Source: Actinomycetes bacterium
GTDB taxonomy: Bacteria > Actinomycetota > Coriobacteriia > Anaerosomatales > Anaerosomataceae
Direction: 5' to 3'
DNA length: 55,105 bases
NCBI GenBank assembly: GCA_022839745.1
Contig: JALHJB010000017.1
Location: forward strand, 1-55,105
This document shows, piece after piece, positions 6,592 through 14,332 of this stretch. The first letter of the stretch is position 1; each line of letters begins with the position of its first letter. A model generated the notes under the pieces. It saw nothing but the letters and a program-made list of their open reading frames with translations, ran no database searches and was not told where the DNA came from. The translations under genes were made by a program, and so were the position numbers.

Positions 6592-9153
6592 GTGACCGAA
6601 TCGGATATCGCAGCCAGTGTGATGCCCATCGATATCGAGGATGAGCTTCGAAAGTCGTTCCTCGAGTACTCGATGAGCGTCATCGTCGCCCGTGCGCTCC
6701 CTGATGTGCGCGACGGGCTCAAGCCTGTGCATCGCCGCATCCTGTACGCGATGAACGAGTCCGGCCTGTTGCCGAACCGCGCGTACAAGAAGTCGGCCTG
6801 GACAGTCGGTGAAGTGCTCGGCAAGTACCACCCGCATGGTGACACCGCGGTCTACGACACCATGGTCCGCATGGCACAGGACTTCGCAATGAGCGTGACG
6901 CTCGTTGACGGCCACGGCAACTTCGGTTCCGTTGATGGTGACTCCGCAGCCGCCATGCGCTATACGGAGTCGCGTCTCGCGCGTCCGGCGATGGAGCTGC
7001 TCCGCGACTTGGACAAGGAGACCGTCGACTTCGGCCCGAACTACGACGATTCGCTCCAGGAGCCGCTCGTCCTGCCCGCGCGGTACCCGAACCTCCTGGT
7101 GAACGGGTCGACCGGTATCGCCGTCGGCATGGCCACGAACATCCCACCGCACAACCTCTCCGAGGTGATCGACGCGACCTGCGCGTTCATCGACGACCCC
7201 GAGATCACCACCGAGGGCCTGATGCAGCACATGCCAGGGCCGGATTTCCCCACCGGCGCCATCATCATGGGCAGGGAAGGGATCCAGTCCGCTTACGAGA
7301 CGGGGCGTGGCTCGATCAAGATCCGTGGCAAGGCACACATCGAGCAGACCTCGACCGGCCGCATGCGGATCATCATCAACGAGATCCCGTACGCGGTGAA
7401 CAAAGCGAAGCTCGTAACGAAGATCGCCGACCTTGTCCGAGAGAAGAAGCTCACTGAGATCTCCGACCTGCGCGACGAGTCCGACCGCAAGGGTATGCGC
7501 ATCGTCATCGAGCTCAAGCAGGCGGCGATCCCGCAGGTCGTGCTCAACAAGCTCTTCAAGCACACACCGCTCGAGACCACCTTTGGCGTGATCATGCTCG
7601 CGCTCGTGAACGGAGAGCCAAGAGAGCTCACGCTCAAGGAGATGCTCTCGCACTACGTCGAGCACCAGAAGGACGTCATCGTTAGGCGCACGAAGTACGA
7701 GCTCCGCAAGGCCGAGGAGCGGGCCCATATCCTCGAGGGCTACATCATCGCGCTCGACAACATCGACGAGGTCATCGCCATCATCAAGGCGAGCGCGGAC
7801 GACCACGAGGCAAAGACGCGGCTGAGCGAACGGTTCGGGCTCTCCGACGTGCAGACCGACGCCATCCTCGAGATGCGCCTACGTCGCCTCACTGGACTCG
7901 AGCGCACCAAGATCGAGGACGAGCTGGCAGATCTGCGTGAGAAGATCTCCTGGTACAAGAAGGTCCTCGGCGACATGTCGCTCGTGTTGCAAATCATCAA
8001 AGACGAACTCGGCGAGATCAAAGAGAAGTTCGGCTTCAAGCGTCGCACAGAGATCACGGGAGCCGCGCGTGATCTCGATGTTGAGGACCTGATCGCCGAG
8101 GAAGACATGGTCGTCACCATCACCAAGGCCGGCTATGTGAAGCGCCTTCCGGTTGCCACATACCGTCAGCAGAAGCGCGGCGGCAAGGGCATCTCGGGCG
8201 TGAACCTGAAGGAAAGCGACTTCGTCGAGCAGCTGTTCATCAGCTCGACACATGATTACGTGCTCTTCTTCTCCACCAAGGGCAAGGTCTATCGCCTCAA
8301 GGTGCACGAGATCCCCATGGGGTCTCGTCACGCGCGCGGCACGGCCGTGGTCAACCTGCTGCCGTTCGAGCAGGACGAGCGCATCGCCGCCGTCATCACC
8401 ACGCGTGAGTTCAGTGCCGACGAGTACCTGCTGTTCGCGACATCGCACGGTATGGTGAAGAAGACCGCTATCCAGGCATACGACCGCAGTCGCCGCGACG
8501 GCATCATCGCCATCAACCTGCGCAATGGCGACGAGCTCATCGCCGTGCGCCGTGTGAAGCAGGGTGAGCGCGTGATGATGGTGTCCGCCGAGGGCAAGGC
8601 GATCACCTGGGACGAGTCCGACGCCCGCCCGATGGGCCGCGACACCACAGGCGTACGCGGCATGAATGTGAAGGACGACGACCGCGTTCTCGGCATGGAG
8701 ATCGTCTACCCGGGTTCCGAGCTCTTCGTGGTGACCGAGCGCGGCTACGGAAAGCGCACGCCGGTGGACCAGTACCCGATCCAGAACCGTGGCGGCATGG
8801 GCGTCAAGACGATCCAGATCACCGAGAAGAAGGGCCGTCTGGCCGGCATGAAGATAGTCATGCCTGGCCATGAGCTCATGCTTATCTCAGAAGAGGGCGT
8901 CGTCATCCGCGTGAAGGCCGAGGATATCAGCCAGCTTGGACGCTCCACACAGGGCGTCAAGGTCATGAATGTCGGTGACGCTGACAGGGTCTCTGCAATC
9001 GCCCGCGTGAGCGCGAAGAAGCGCAAGCGTCCCGCCGCGGTGGAGGGGCAGCAGGCGCTGATCGAGGAGCTTGAGGACCGTGTGCCTGGGATGACCGACC
9101 GCGAAGCTGAGGCCGAGGAGCTCGTGAGCGAGGACTTCGACGAAGACGAGTAG
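6592..9153 (+). CDS. gyrA: DNA gyrase subunit A
   Basis: GyrA makes the double-strand break and wraps DNA. The start is GTG with GAGGAG upstream; the product is 853 residues. The catalytic tyrosine is Tyr124 in AAAMRYTES. The quinolone-determining segment reads HPHGDTAVYD, with Thr85 at the position of E. coli Ser83 and Asp89 at that of Asp87. The C-terminal beta-pinwheel carries the GyrA box QQKRGGKG, and the acidic tail ends EDFDEDE. A strong terminator follows at once, which closes the replication block. Confidence 0.97.
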   Translation: MTESDIAASVMPIDIEDELRKSFLEYSMSVIVARALPDVRDGLKPVHRRILYAMNESGLLPNRAYKKSAWTVGEVLGKYHPHGDTAVYDTMVRMAQDFAMSVTLVDGHGNFGSVDGDSAAAMRYTESRLARPAMELLRDLDKETVDFGPNYDDSLQEPLVLPARYPNLLVNGSTGIAVGMATNIPPHNLSEVIDATCAFIDDPEITTEGLMQHMPGPDFPTGAIIMGREGIQSAYETGRGSIKIRGKAHIEQTSTGRMRIIINEIPYAVNKAKLVTKIADLVREKKLTEISDLRDESDRKGMRIVIELKQAAIPQVVLNKLFKHTPLETTFGVIMLALVNGEPRELTLKEMLSHYVEHQKDVIVRRTKYELRKAEERAHILEGYIIALDNIDEVIAIIKASADDHEAKTRLSERFGLSDVQTDAILEMRLRRLTGLERTKIEDELADLREKISWYKKVLGDMSLVLQIIKDELGEIKEKFGFKRRTEITGAARDLDVEDLIAEEDMVVTITKAGYVKRLPVATYRQQKRGGKGISGVNLKESDFVEQLFISSTHDYVLFFSTKGKVYRLKVHEIPMGSRHARGTAVVNLLPFEQDERIAAVITTREFSADEYLLFATSHGMVKKTAIQAYDRSRRDGIIAINLRNGDELIAVRRVKQGERVMMVSAEGKAITWDESDARPMGRDTTGVRGMNVKDDDRVLGMEIVYPGSELFVVTERGYGKRTPVDQYPIQNRGGMGVKTIQITEKKGRLAGMKIVMPGHELMLISEEGVVIRVKAEDISQLGRSTQGVKVMNVGDADRVSAIARVSAKKRKRPAAVEGQQALIEELEDRVPGMTDREAEAEELVSEDFDEDE

Positions 9154-9155
9154 CG

Positions 9156-9205
9156 GCGCGCGGACCCCACCAGCCAGGACAGGGGTGGTGGGGCCGCGCG
9201 CTTTT
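9156..9205 (+). terminator. Rho-independent terminator after gyrA
   Basis: The arms GCGCGCGG (9156-9163) and CCGCGCGC (9194-9201) pair, and inside them CCCCACCA pairs with TGGTGGGG. The stem is followed by TTTT (9202-9205). It begins two bases after the gyrA stop codon. Confidence 0.9.
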
Positions 9206-9278
9206 GGTGTCGGTTCAGCATCGGCACCGGGATGCAGCGCACCAGACGCTGGTACGCGCTAGGATATGCAAAGTCACG

Positions 9279-9306
9279 ATCGGCGCTCCCTTTTTGGAGC
9301 GCCGAT
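9279..9306. repeat. Perfect 11-bp inverted repeat before the MFS gene
   Basis: ATCGGCGCTCC and GGAGCGCCGAT flank a CTTTTT loop. It lies 26 bases before the chosen start of the transporter and would fall in its leader RNA. No T-run follows, so it may be an RNA-stability or translational element rather than a terminator. Confidence 0.55.
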
Positions 9307-9331
9307 ATTCATGCGGTGGGAAGGGTGTGAT

Positions 9332-10639
9332 ATGCGGCGGGGCCGGAAGATCATAGGAGAGCTCCTGCCTGCCGGCACCCTGGACCTGGCGCGCGGTTTC
9401 AGCGACAACGCCCGCCGGTACCTGCTGACCGCGGCGCTCCAGAACGTCGGCTACGGCATCATCGGCACCGCATTCGCGATCTACATCAAAGACCGCGGCT
9501 TCAGCGAGACCGTGGTGGGCGACGTGGAGGGCGCACTCGCGCTCGCCGGCGCGGTGGTGTGCCTCATGCTGCCCCCGCTTGTGACCTCGGTAGGCTATCG
9601 GAAGCTCATGGTGTTCGCGGGTCTCGCGCTCGGGGTATCCCGCCTCGGTCAGGCGTACGCACCCTCGGCCATCGCGATCGTTGGGCTCGGTTTGCTGTAC
9701 GGTGTGGGCGATGGCGCCATGCAGACGCTCTCAATGGCGTTCCTGTCGGAGAACGCGGGACGGGGAGGGCGGACCCGGCTGTTCACCGCTGACTTCGTGG
9801 TCAAGACGAGCGCCATGGTCGCGGGCTCGCTCATCGGCGGGATCGTGCCGATGCTGCTGCGTCCGATGATCGGGGAGCACGACGCCTATCGCACGACCAT
9901 CGTGCTGGCCGCACTCGTGATGATGTCGAGCGGAGTGACCGCATGGGGTATCACCGACAGGCATCTGCCGGGCGCCCGTGGCTTCTCTGGCTGGCTGGCT
10001 ACGCTCCGTGGGTTCAGCTCATGGGGGCGCGTCGCACGCCTGCTGGTGCCCGAGATGCTCATCTCACTCGGCGCGGGTCTTGTGATGCCGTTCGTGGCGC
10101 TGTTCCTGAAGCACCGCCTCGGCGCGACCGTCGCCGAGGTCGGCGCCATACAGGCGGTGAGCTCGGTGGCGATGGCGCTCGCGGCGCTCGCGACTCCGCA
10201 CCTGGCGCGACGTATCGGGCTCGCGGGCACCGTGGTGCTCACCGAGCTCGCGTCGCTCCCGTTCCTCCTCTCGATCCCCTTCGCGCAGAGCTTACCGGTG
10301 GCCGCCGTGCTCTTCTGGCTGCGAGGGATGCTCATGAACATGTCGTGGCCGATCTACAATCAGCTGTCGATGGCCGGGCTCCCGCCTGCCGACAAGCCGC
10401 TCGTGGCGGGGTGGGTACGCTTTGGGTGGAGTGTGGCGTGGTTGGCGGGCAGCTCCATCGGCGGGCGCCTGATGGAGCAGTCGTACACGACGCCGTACTT
10501 CTACACAGCCGCGCTGTACGCCGCAGGGGCGGTCGCGACGTTCCTGCTGCTGCGCCGCGTGCGCGATGAAGACCATCCACACGACGAGCACCCTGAAGGG
10601 GGCGGGCCCGCCGGAGTGGGTGTGGCAGTTGCGGGGTGA
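9332..10639 (+). CDS. Major facilitator superfamily transporter
   Basis: A 435-residue polytopic membrane protein with about twelve hydrophobic segments in two halves. The cytoplasmic loop between halves is near WGITDRHLPGARGFSGWLAT. Motifs such as LLYGVGDGAMQTL and the Gly-rich helices fit the MFS drug/sugar exporter type, but the substrate cannot be read from sequence. The C-terminal tail is rich in His, Asp and Glu (DEDHPHDEHPEGGG), which might bind metal. I chose ATG 9332 because GGGAAGGG precedes it; starts at 9266 or 9311 would place the inverted repeat inside or against the coding region. Confidence 0.85.
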   Translation: MRRGRKIIGELLPAGTLDLARGFSDNARRYLLTAALQNVGYGIIGTAFAIYIKDRGFSETVVGDVEGALALAGAVVCLMLPPLVTSVGYRKLMVFAGLALGVSRLGQAYAPSAIAIVGLGLLYGVGDGAMQTLSMAFLSENAGRGGRTRLFTADFVVKTSAMVAGSLIGGIVPMLLRPMIGEHDAYRTTIVLAALVMMSSGVTAWGITDRHLPGARGFSGWLATLRGFSSWGRVARLLVPEMLISLGAGLVMPFVALFLKHRLGATVAEVGAIQAVSSVAMALAALATPHLARRIGLAGTVVLTELASLPFLLSIPFAQSLPVAAVLFWLRGMLMNMSWPIYNQLSMAGLPPADKPLVAGWVRFGWSVAWLAGSSIGGRLMEQSYTTPYFYTAALYAAGAVATFLLLRRVRDEDHPHDEHPEGGGPAGVGVAVAG

Positions 10640-10643
10640 TAGG

Positions 10644-11330
10644 ATGGTGACCGTGAACACTCTCGAATCCCTTCCGCCTGCCGTCGAGGCAGTGCTGTTC
10701 GACCTCGACGGTACGGTCGTCGACACGATCCCGCACATCCTCGCCTCATTCCGACACAGCACTGCCGAGGTCTTTGGCGCGCCGCTGTCCGATGCGGAGC
10801 TTATGCATAGCGTAGGGATCCCGCTCGCGCACCAGATGCGTCAGTTCACGGACGATGAGGAGACGGTGCAGCGCCTGCTGGCTGTCTATCGCGAGTTCAA
10901 TCACCGCACGCATGATGAGATGGCGCGCTTGTACCCGAACACACTCGATGTGCTCGATGCGCTTCTGGCGGCGGACATCCCGATGGGCATCGTGACGTCA
11001 AAGGGGCGGCCCATGGCGGACCGAGCCATGGAGCTGTTCGGCCTCGGCAGGTACTTCCGGGTCGTGATCACGGCCGACGACACTCCTGCCCACAAGCCAG
11101 ACCCGCTGCCCGTGCGGATAGGTGCCGAGGCGCTCGGCGTGCTTCCGTCGCACGCGGTCTATGTTGGGGACAGCCCGATGGATGTTCAGGCGGGCAACGG
11201 TGCGGGCGCGTTCACGGTCGCGGCTACCTGGGGAGTGGCATCGCGTGAGCGGCTGGTGGCCGCTGGTCCGGATGCCATCATCGACGACATCGCCGAGCTC
11301 CCCGCAACACTGGGCATCGCTACGACATGA
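10644..11330 (+). CDS. HAD-family phosphatase (phosphoglycolate or pyrophosphatase PpaX type)
   Basis: A haloacid-dehalogenase-type phosphohydrolase that uses an aspartyl-phosphate intermediate. Motif I is DLDGTVVDT, motif II VTSKG, motif III lysine in HKPDPLPV, and motif IV VGDSPMDVQAG. The cap region, residues about 20-90, is all-alpha (C1 type), as in phosphoglycolate phosphatase and PpaX. The start is ATG 10644 or GTG 10653; a start further upstream at 10566 would overlap the transporter. The 3' end overlaps the convergent gene by 11 bases. The exact substrate is uncertain. Confidence 0.85.
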   Translation: MVTVNTLESLPPAVEAVLFDLDGTVVDTIPHILASFRHSTAEVFGAPLSDAELMHSVGIPLAHQMRQFTDDEETVQRLLAVYREFNHRTHDEMARLYPNTLDVLDALLAADIPMGIVTSKGRPMADRAMELFGLGRYFRVVITADDTPAHKPDPLPVRIGAEALGVLPSHAVYVGDSPMDVQAGNGAGAFTVAATWGVASRERLVAAGPDAIIDDIAELPATLGIATT

Positions 11331-11811
11331 AGTCGCTGGGATCGACGTGGTCGAGGAAGTCGCGGAACTTCTCGACTTCTTCCTCTTCGTCGATCTCGGT
11401 CACCTCGACAGCGGCTTCGGCAAAGATCTCCTCGGCGATGAAGATCGGGCAGCCGGCGCGCACCGCGAGAGCGACTGAATCCGAGGGTCGGGCGTCCACC
11501 GCGATCTCGCGGTCTTCGCCACGCAGGAGTATCGCCGCGTAGAAGGTGCCCTCCTCGAGGCGCGTGATCTCCACGCGGCTCACCACGAATCCGAGCATGC
11601 CGATGGCGGTGTGGAGCAGGTCGTGTGTCATCGGGCGCGGGGCCTCGATGCCCTGCAGCGCAAGGATGATCGCGCTCGCCTCGGCATGCCCGATCCAGAT
11701 CGGCAGCGCGAGGCGCGGGTTGGTGGAGGGGTCGTCGGCGCGCACAAGCAGCAGCACCGGCTGCTCGGTGACCGGATCCAGGCTCAGTCCTGCGATGCGT
11801 ACATGTATCAC
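11320..11811 (-). CDS. Bifunctional nuclease family (DUF151) protein
   Basis: A 163-residue protein with the DUF151/BFN domain. Conserved stretches are IGHAEASAIILALQGIEAPR and VDARPSDSVALAVRAGCPIF. Members are small acidic proteins reported as DNase/RNase in plants and widely present in Actinobacteria and Thermotoga. The C terminus is strongly acidic (EIDEEEEVEKF). I chose GTG at 11811 because AGGAGGAG lies upstream on the minus strand; the open frame extends to 12033, but that extension has no family similarity. Confidence 0.85.
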   Translation of the reverse strand: MIHVRIAGLSLDPVTEQPVLLLVRADDPSTNPRLALPIWIGHAEASAIILALQGIEAPRPMTHDLLHTAIGMLGFVVSRVEITRLEEGTFYAAILLRGEDREIAVDARPSDSVALAVRAGCPIFIAEEIFAEAAVEVTEIDEEEEVEKFRDFLDHVDPSDFMS

Positions 11812-11913
11812 GGTGCTCCTCCTTTGCGCTCGTTCCCACGGTAGCACGCAGTTGCTGAACCCGCTCGCACACAGGCATACTCCATAACCAGGGGACCAGG
11901 AACGGGGGAGGTC

Positions 11914-12306
11914 ATGCGTTTCGAGATCCAGACACACCGGCGAGAGCAGATGGTGGAGATCACCCGCGAGATCGCCGATGTGGTGGCCGCGTCGGGTATC
12001 GCCGAGGGCCGAGTGCTCGTGTTCTGCCCGCACACCACCGCCGCGGTCACGCTCAACGAGGCCGCTGACCCCGATGTGCGGACCGACATCCTCACGGGGC
12101 TCTCACGGCTGGTTCCCGAGGACGGCGGCTGGCGACATGTCGAGGGCAACTCCGACGCGCACATCAAGGCGTCGCTCATGGGTGCGAGCATCGACATCCC
12201 CGTGTTCGGTGGGCAGCTCGCGCTCGGTGCGTGGCAGGGGGCGTACCTGTGCGAGTTCGATGGGCCACGGCGGCGGACGCTCGTAGTCGTGATCTGTCGC
12301 GCCTGA
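11914..12306 (+). CDS. yjbQ: YjbQ/UPF0047 family protein
   Basis: The 130-residue product matches the UPF0047 family in length and motifs: VLVFCPHTTAAVTLNEAADP, EGNSDAHIKASLMG and LGAWQGAYLCEFDGP. The conserved His and Glu residues form the putative metal and substrate site. E. coli YjbQ has a weak thiamine-phosphate synthase activity, but the physiological role is unsettled. The ATG follows a GGGGGAGG sequence. It is a single gene divergent from the DUF151 gene, with 102 bases between the two starts. Confidence 0.88.
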   Translation: MRFEIQTHRREQMVEITREIADVVAASGIAEGRVLVFCPHTTAAVTLNEAADPDVRTDILTGLSRLVPEDGGWRHVEGNSDAHIKASLMGASIDIPVFGGQLALGAWQGAYLCEFDGPRRRTLVVVICRA

Positions 12307-12312
12307 AGGTTC

Positions 12313-12342
12313 TTGACGCTGGTTCGAGCCGTGGGCTATTGT
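12313..12342 (+). promoter_or_regulatory. Promoter of tRNA-Ile
   Basis: TTGACG (12313-12318) and TATTGT (12337-12342), 18 bases apart, give a good -35 and a fair -10 element. Transcription would start close to 12350, just ahead of the mature tRNA end at 12363. Confidence 0.65.
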
Positions 12343-12362
12343 AACCAGGCTGTTCGCAGCAT

Positions 12363-12439
12363 GGGCCCGTAGCTCAGTTGGTTAGAGCGCACGGCTGATA
12401 ACCGTGAGGTCAGTGGTTCGAATCCACTCGGGCCCACCA
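12363..12439 (+). tRNA. tRNA-Ile (anticodon GAU)
   Basis: A 77-base cloverleaf with acceptor arms GGGCCCG and CGGGCCC, and an encoded CCA end at 12437-12439. The D-arm AGCTCAGTTGGTTAGAGC and T-loop TTCGAAT are standard. The anticodon stem CACGG/CCGTG encloses CTGATAA, so the anticodon GAT is at 12397-12399. It is not in an rRNA operon. In many actinobacteria this tRNA is followed directly by tRNA-Ala; here the tRNA-Ala is 12 kb away. Confidence 0.97.
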
Positions 12440-12450
12440 TGACGCGACTG

Positions 12451-12478
12451 AGAAGGCCCCGGGAGACCGGGGCCTTCT
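12451..12478 (+). terminator. Terminator after tRNA-Ile
   Basis: AGAAGGCCCCGG and CCGGGGCCTTCT form a perfect 12-bp stem around GAGA, 11 bases after the tRNA CCA end. The stem end TTCTTCC is T-rich. It could also serve the convergent LysE remnant. Confidence 0.85.
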
Positions 12479-12506
12479 TCCATTCGTGGAGTCTCCGGGG
12501 GTCCTC

Positions 12507-13012
12507 CTACCGGGTGGCGAGCGCCAGCCGGACGCCGAAGCTCACGAGCAGCGACCCGGTCAGCGCCTCGAGGGTTCGGTAGACCACCGGACGTGCGAGC
12601 AGCGGCCGGATCCAGCCGAACGCGAGGCTGAGCACCGTTTGGAGCGAGACGCTGATGCACCCGTGGACCCCCGCCAGGGGCAGCGATGTCGCGAGCACCG
12701 GCTCTCCGGGTGCCACGAACTGCTGCAGGAGCGCGAGGTAGAACAGGGCGATCTTTGGATTGAGCACGTTGCACAGGACGCCGTTGAGCAGGAAGCGGCG
12801 CGATCGCCGTGGAGTGGGTACCGTGTCGCGCACGTCGGCCTCCTCGCCCTCGACGGCTTCGAACGTCTTGCCGCGCCCTCGCTATGCGCAGTGGCGATGC
12901 CCGCGCGCGGGCCAACCCCCAACGTCGACCGGATCACGAGCATGAGGTTGGCGCCCGGTGTGAGCACAAGGATGAGCGCGAGTCCCGCGAATGCGATGAA
13001 GCGGCTGTCTAT
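12507..13012 (-). pseudogene. Decayed LysE/RhtB amino-acid exporter
   Basis: The LysE family exports amino acids with six membrane helices and is about 200 residues long. Here the N-terminal part FIAFAGLALILVLTPGANLM with VIRSTLGVGPRAGIATA lies in one frame (13012 down to about 12890). The C-terminal part, beginning EAVEGEEADVRDTVPTPRR and running to the stop at 12507, lies in another. About 40 residues that normally carry helices 2 and 3 are missing at the junction. The expected start position, eight bases after a perfect AGGAGG (13026-13021), is ATA rather than ATG. Deletion, frameshift and lost start together mark a pseudogene. Confidence 0.82.
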
Positions 13013-13119
13013 GTCGGAGTCCTCCTGCGGTCGCGTGTCGGCGTGTGCATCCGATGGCAGGACTCGGACGCGCGAAGCTCAATGACCCCTGGCAGGAGCA
13101 CTCAGTTGAGCGGTCCCGC

Positions 13120-14238
13120 TCAGTAGCGCAGGAGCGCGACGGCATCCTTCCCGTGGGGCATGCGCTCGGCCGGGAACACCGCCACGGTCCCGGAACTCCG
13201 CAGTGTGTCGAGTGCGGCCTGCTCGAGGAGGTCCGTGTCGCCCTCGGCCTCCGCCCCGGGGAGCCACGCCTCAGCCGTTTCCGACAGGAGCAGAGAGTCG
13301 ATCCGCCCTGCGGCGGCTGCCTCCACGATGCCGGCAGGTTCGGTGATCACGCGGGGCGAGGCCCACATCTCGGTGACGCTCTCGAGCACACGGCTGTTCT
13401 CGCGGTCGAACGCCTCGGCCGCAATCGCCCACGAGCGCTCATGGAGTGCCTGCTCGCCGAGGGCATCAGGATTGCCGGTCACGGCGCCATCGAGCAGCGA
13501 CGGGCACGTGCTCACCTCGCGGTAGAGCGGTATCAGGTAGTCGACTCCGGCGAGGACGAGCGGCGCGTGGTCTCCGCCGAGGTGCTCATGGAGCCCACGG
13601 TCGATATCGCGGAAGAATCGCGTGAGCTCGTTTTTTGTGTCCGGCTCTCCGGTGCCATGGAAGACCGCGGGGCGTCGTCCGCCGGTACCGCTCGTACCGG
13701 TGTGGAACTGCAGCGAGGTTTTCTCGAAGTCCTCCCACTGAAGGGCGTCGCTCAGGCTCTCCGGGATGTGCTCGGCCGGGACCTCCGTGAGCGAGACCCG
13801 GTCGCCTTTGAGCAACCGCACCCGTTTCTGACTGAGCGCGAGCACCCAGTACGAGTCGTCCCTGCCGAGCAGCGGGAGGAGCGGCCGCACCGAGAAGCGG
13901 TCACCCACATGGACACGCTCGGCGACAGGCAGGTCGACCTGGAACACGTGATGTTCTTCAGCGCCGAGCAACACGACCAGCCCGTCACGCGAGCGCAACC
14001 ACAGCGGGCGGTCATCGGACAGCGCCCGGGCCGGCGCAAGCAGTCGGTCGACCTCGGCAGCCTTGAGTCCGCGCGCCGAAAGCAGAGCCTCGGCTTCGCG
14101 CACAAGGTTCCTGAGCCGGGTCGAGTCCGCCTCCTGGCTGCCAGGGCCGAACCGCCGCGTGGGCAAGAAGAGCGACACCCGCACGCTCTCGGCCGGCTGT
14201 GCAAGATCCAGGATGGTCTGGAGCGACAGGGCTTCCAT
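13120..14238 (-). CDS. baeRF family (eRF1-like) protein
   Basis: A 372-residue protein resembling the bacterial archaeo-eukaryotic release factor group (baeRF). Typical features are SVRVSLFLPTRRFG near the start, LVVLLGAEEHHVFQVDLP in the middle, and a C-terminal pelota/eRF1-like fold with PLVLAGVDYLIPLYREVS and GRIDSLLLSETAE. The group is predicted from sequence to act in ribosome rescue or ribosome hibernation; direct evidence is limited. I chose ATG 14238, which has AGAGGAGG upstream; the open frame extends to 14313 without family similarity. Its start lies 94 bases beyond the stop of the large glucan synthase on the same strand. Confidence 0.7.
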   Translation of the reverse strand: MEALSLQTILDLAQPAESVRVSLFLPTRRFGPGSQEADSTRLRNLVREAEALLSARGLKAAEVDRLLAPARALSDDRPLWLRSRDGLVVLLGAEEHHVFQVDLPVAERVHVGDRFSVRPLLPLLGRDDSYWVLALSQKRVRLLKGDRVSLTEVPAEHIPESLSDALQWEDFEKTSLQFHTGTSGTGGRRPAVFHGTGEPDTKNELTRFFRDIDRGLHEHLGGDHAPLVLAGVDYLIPLYREVSTCPSLLDGAVTGNPDALGEQALHERSWAIAAEAFDRENSRVLESVTEMWASPRVITEPAGIVEAAAAGRIDSLLLSETAEAWLPGAEAEGDTDLLEQAALDTLRSSGTVAVFPAERMPHGKDAVALLRY

Positions 14239-14332
14239 GCTACCTCCTCTAAACGGTGGCAGGAGCTCGCAGCGCACTGCGCGCGCGCGTGGCGATAAGG
14301 TGCATATACCCACCGTGAGCCCTACGGTCTGA

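Noticed and set aside
9266..9331. Earlier starts for the MFS transporter at 9266 or 9311
   Set aside because: They would place the perfect inverted repeat inside or against the coding region and lack a good ribosome-binding site, which 9332 has.
12363..12439. tRNA-Ile as an integration site for a phage or island
   Set aside because: I saw no integrase gene and no repeat of the tRNA 3' end at the other edge of the following block.
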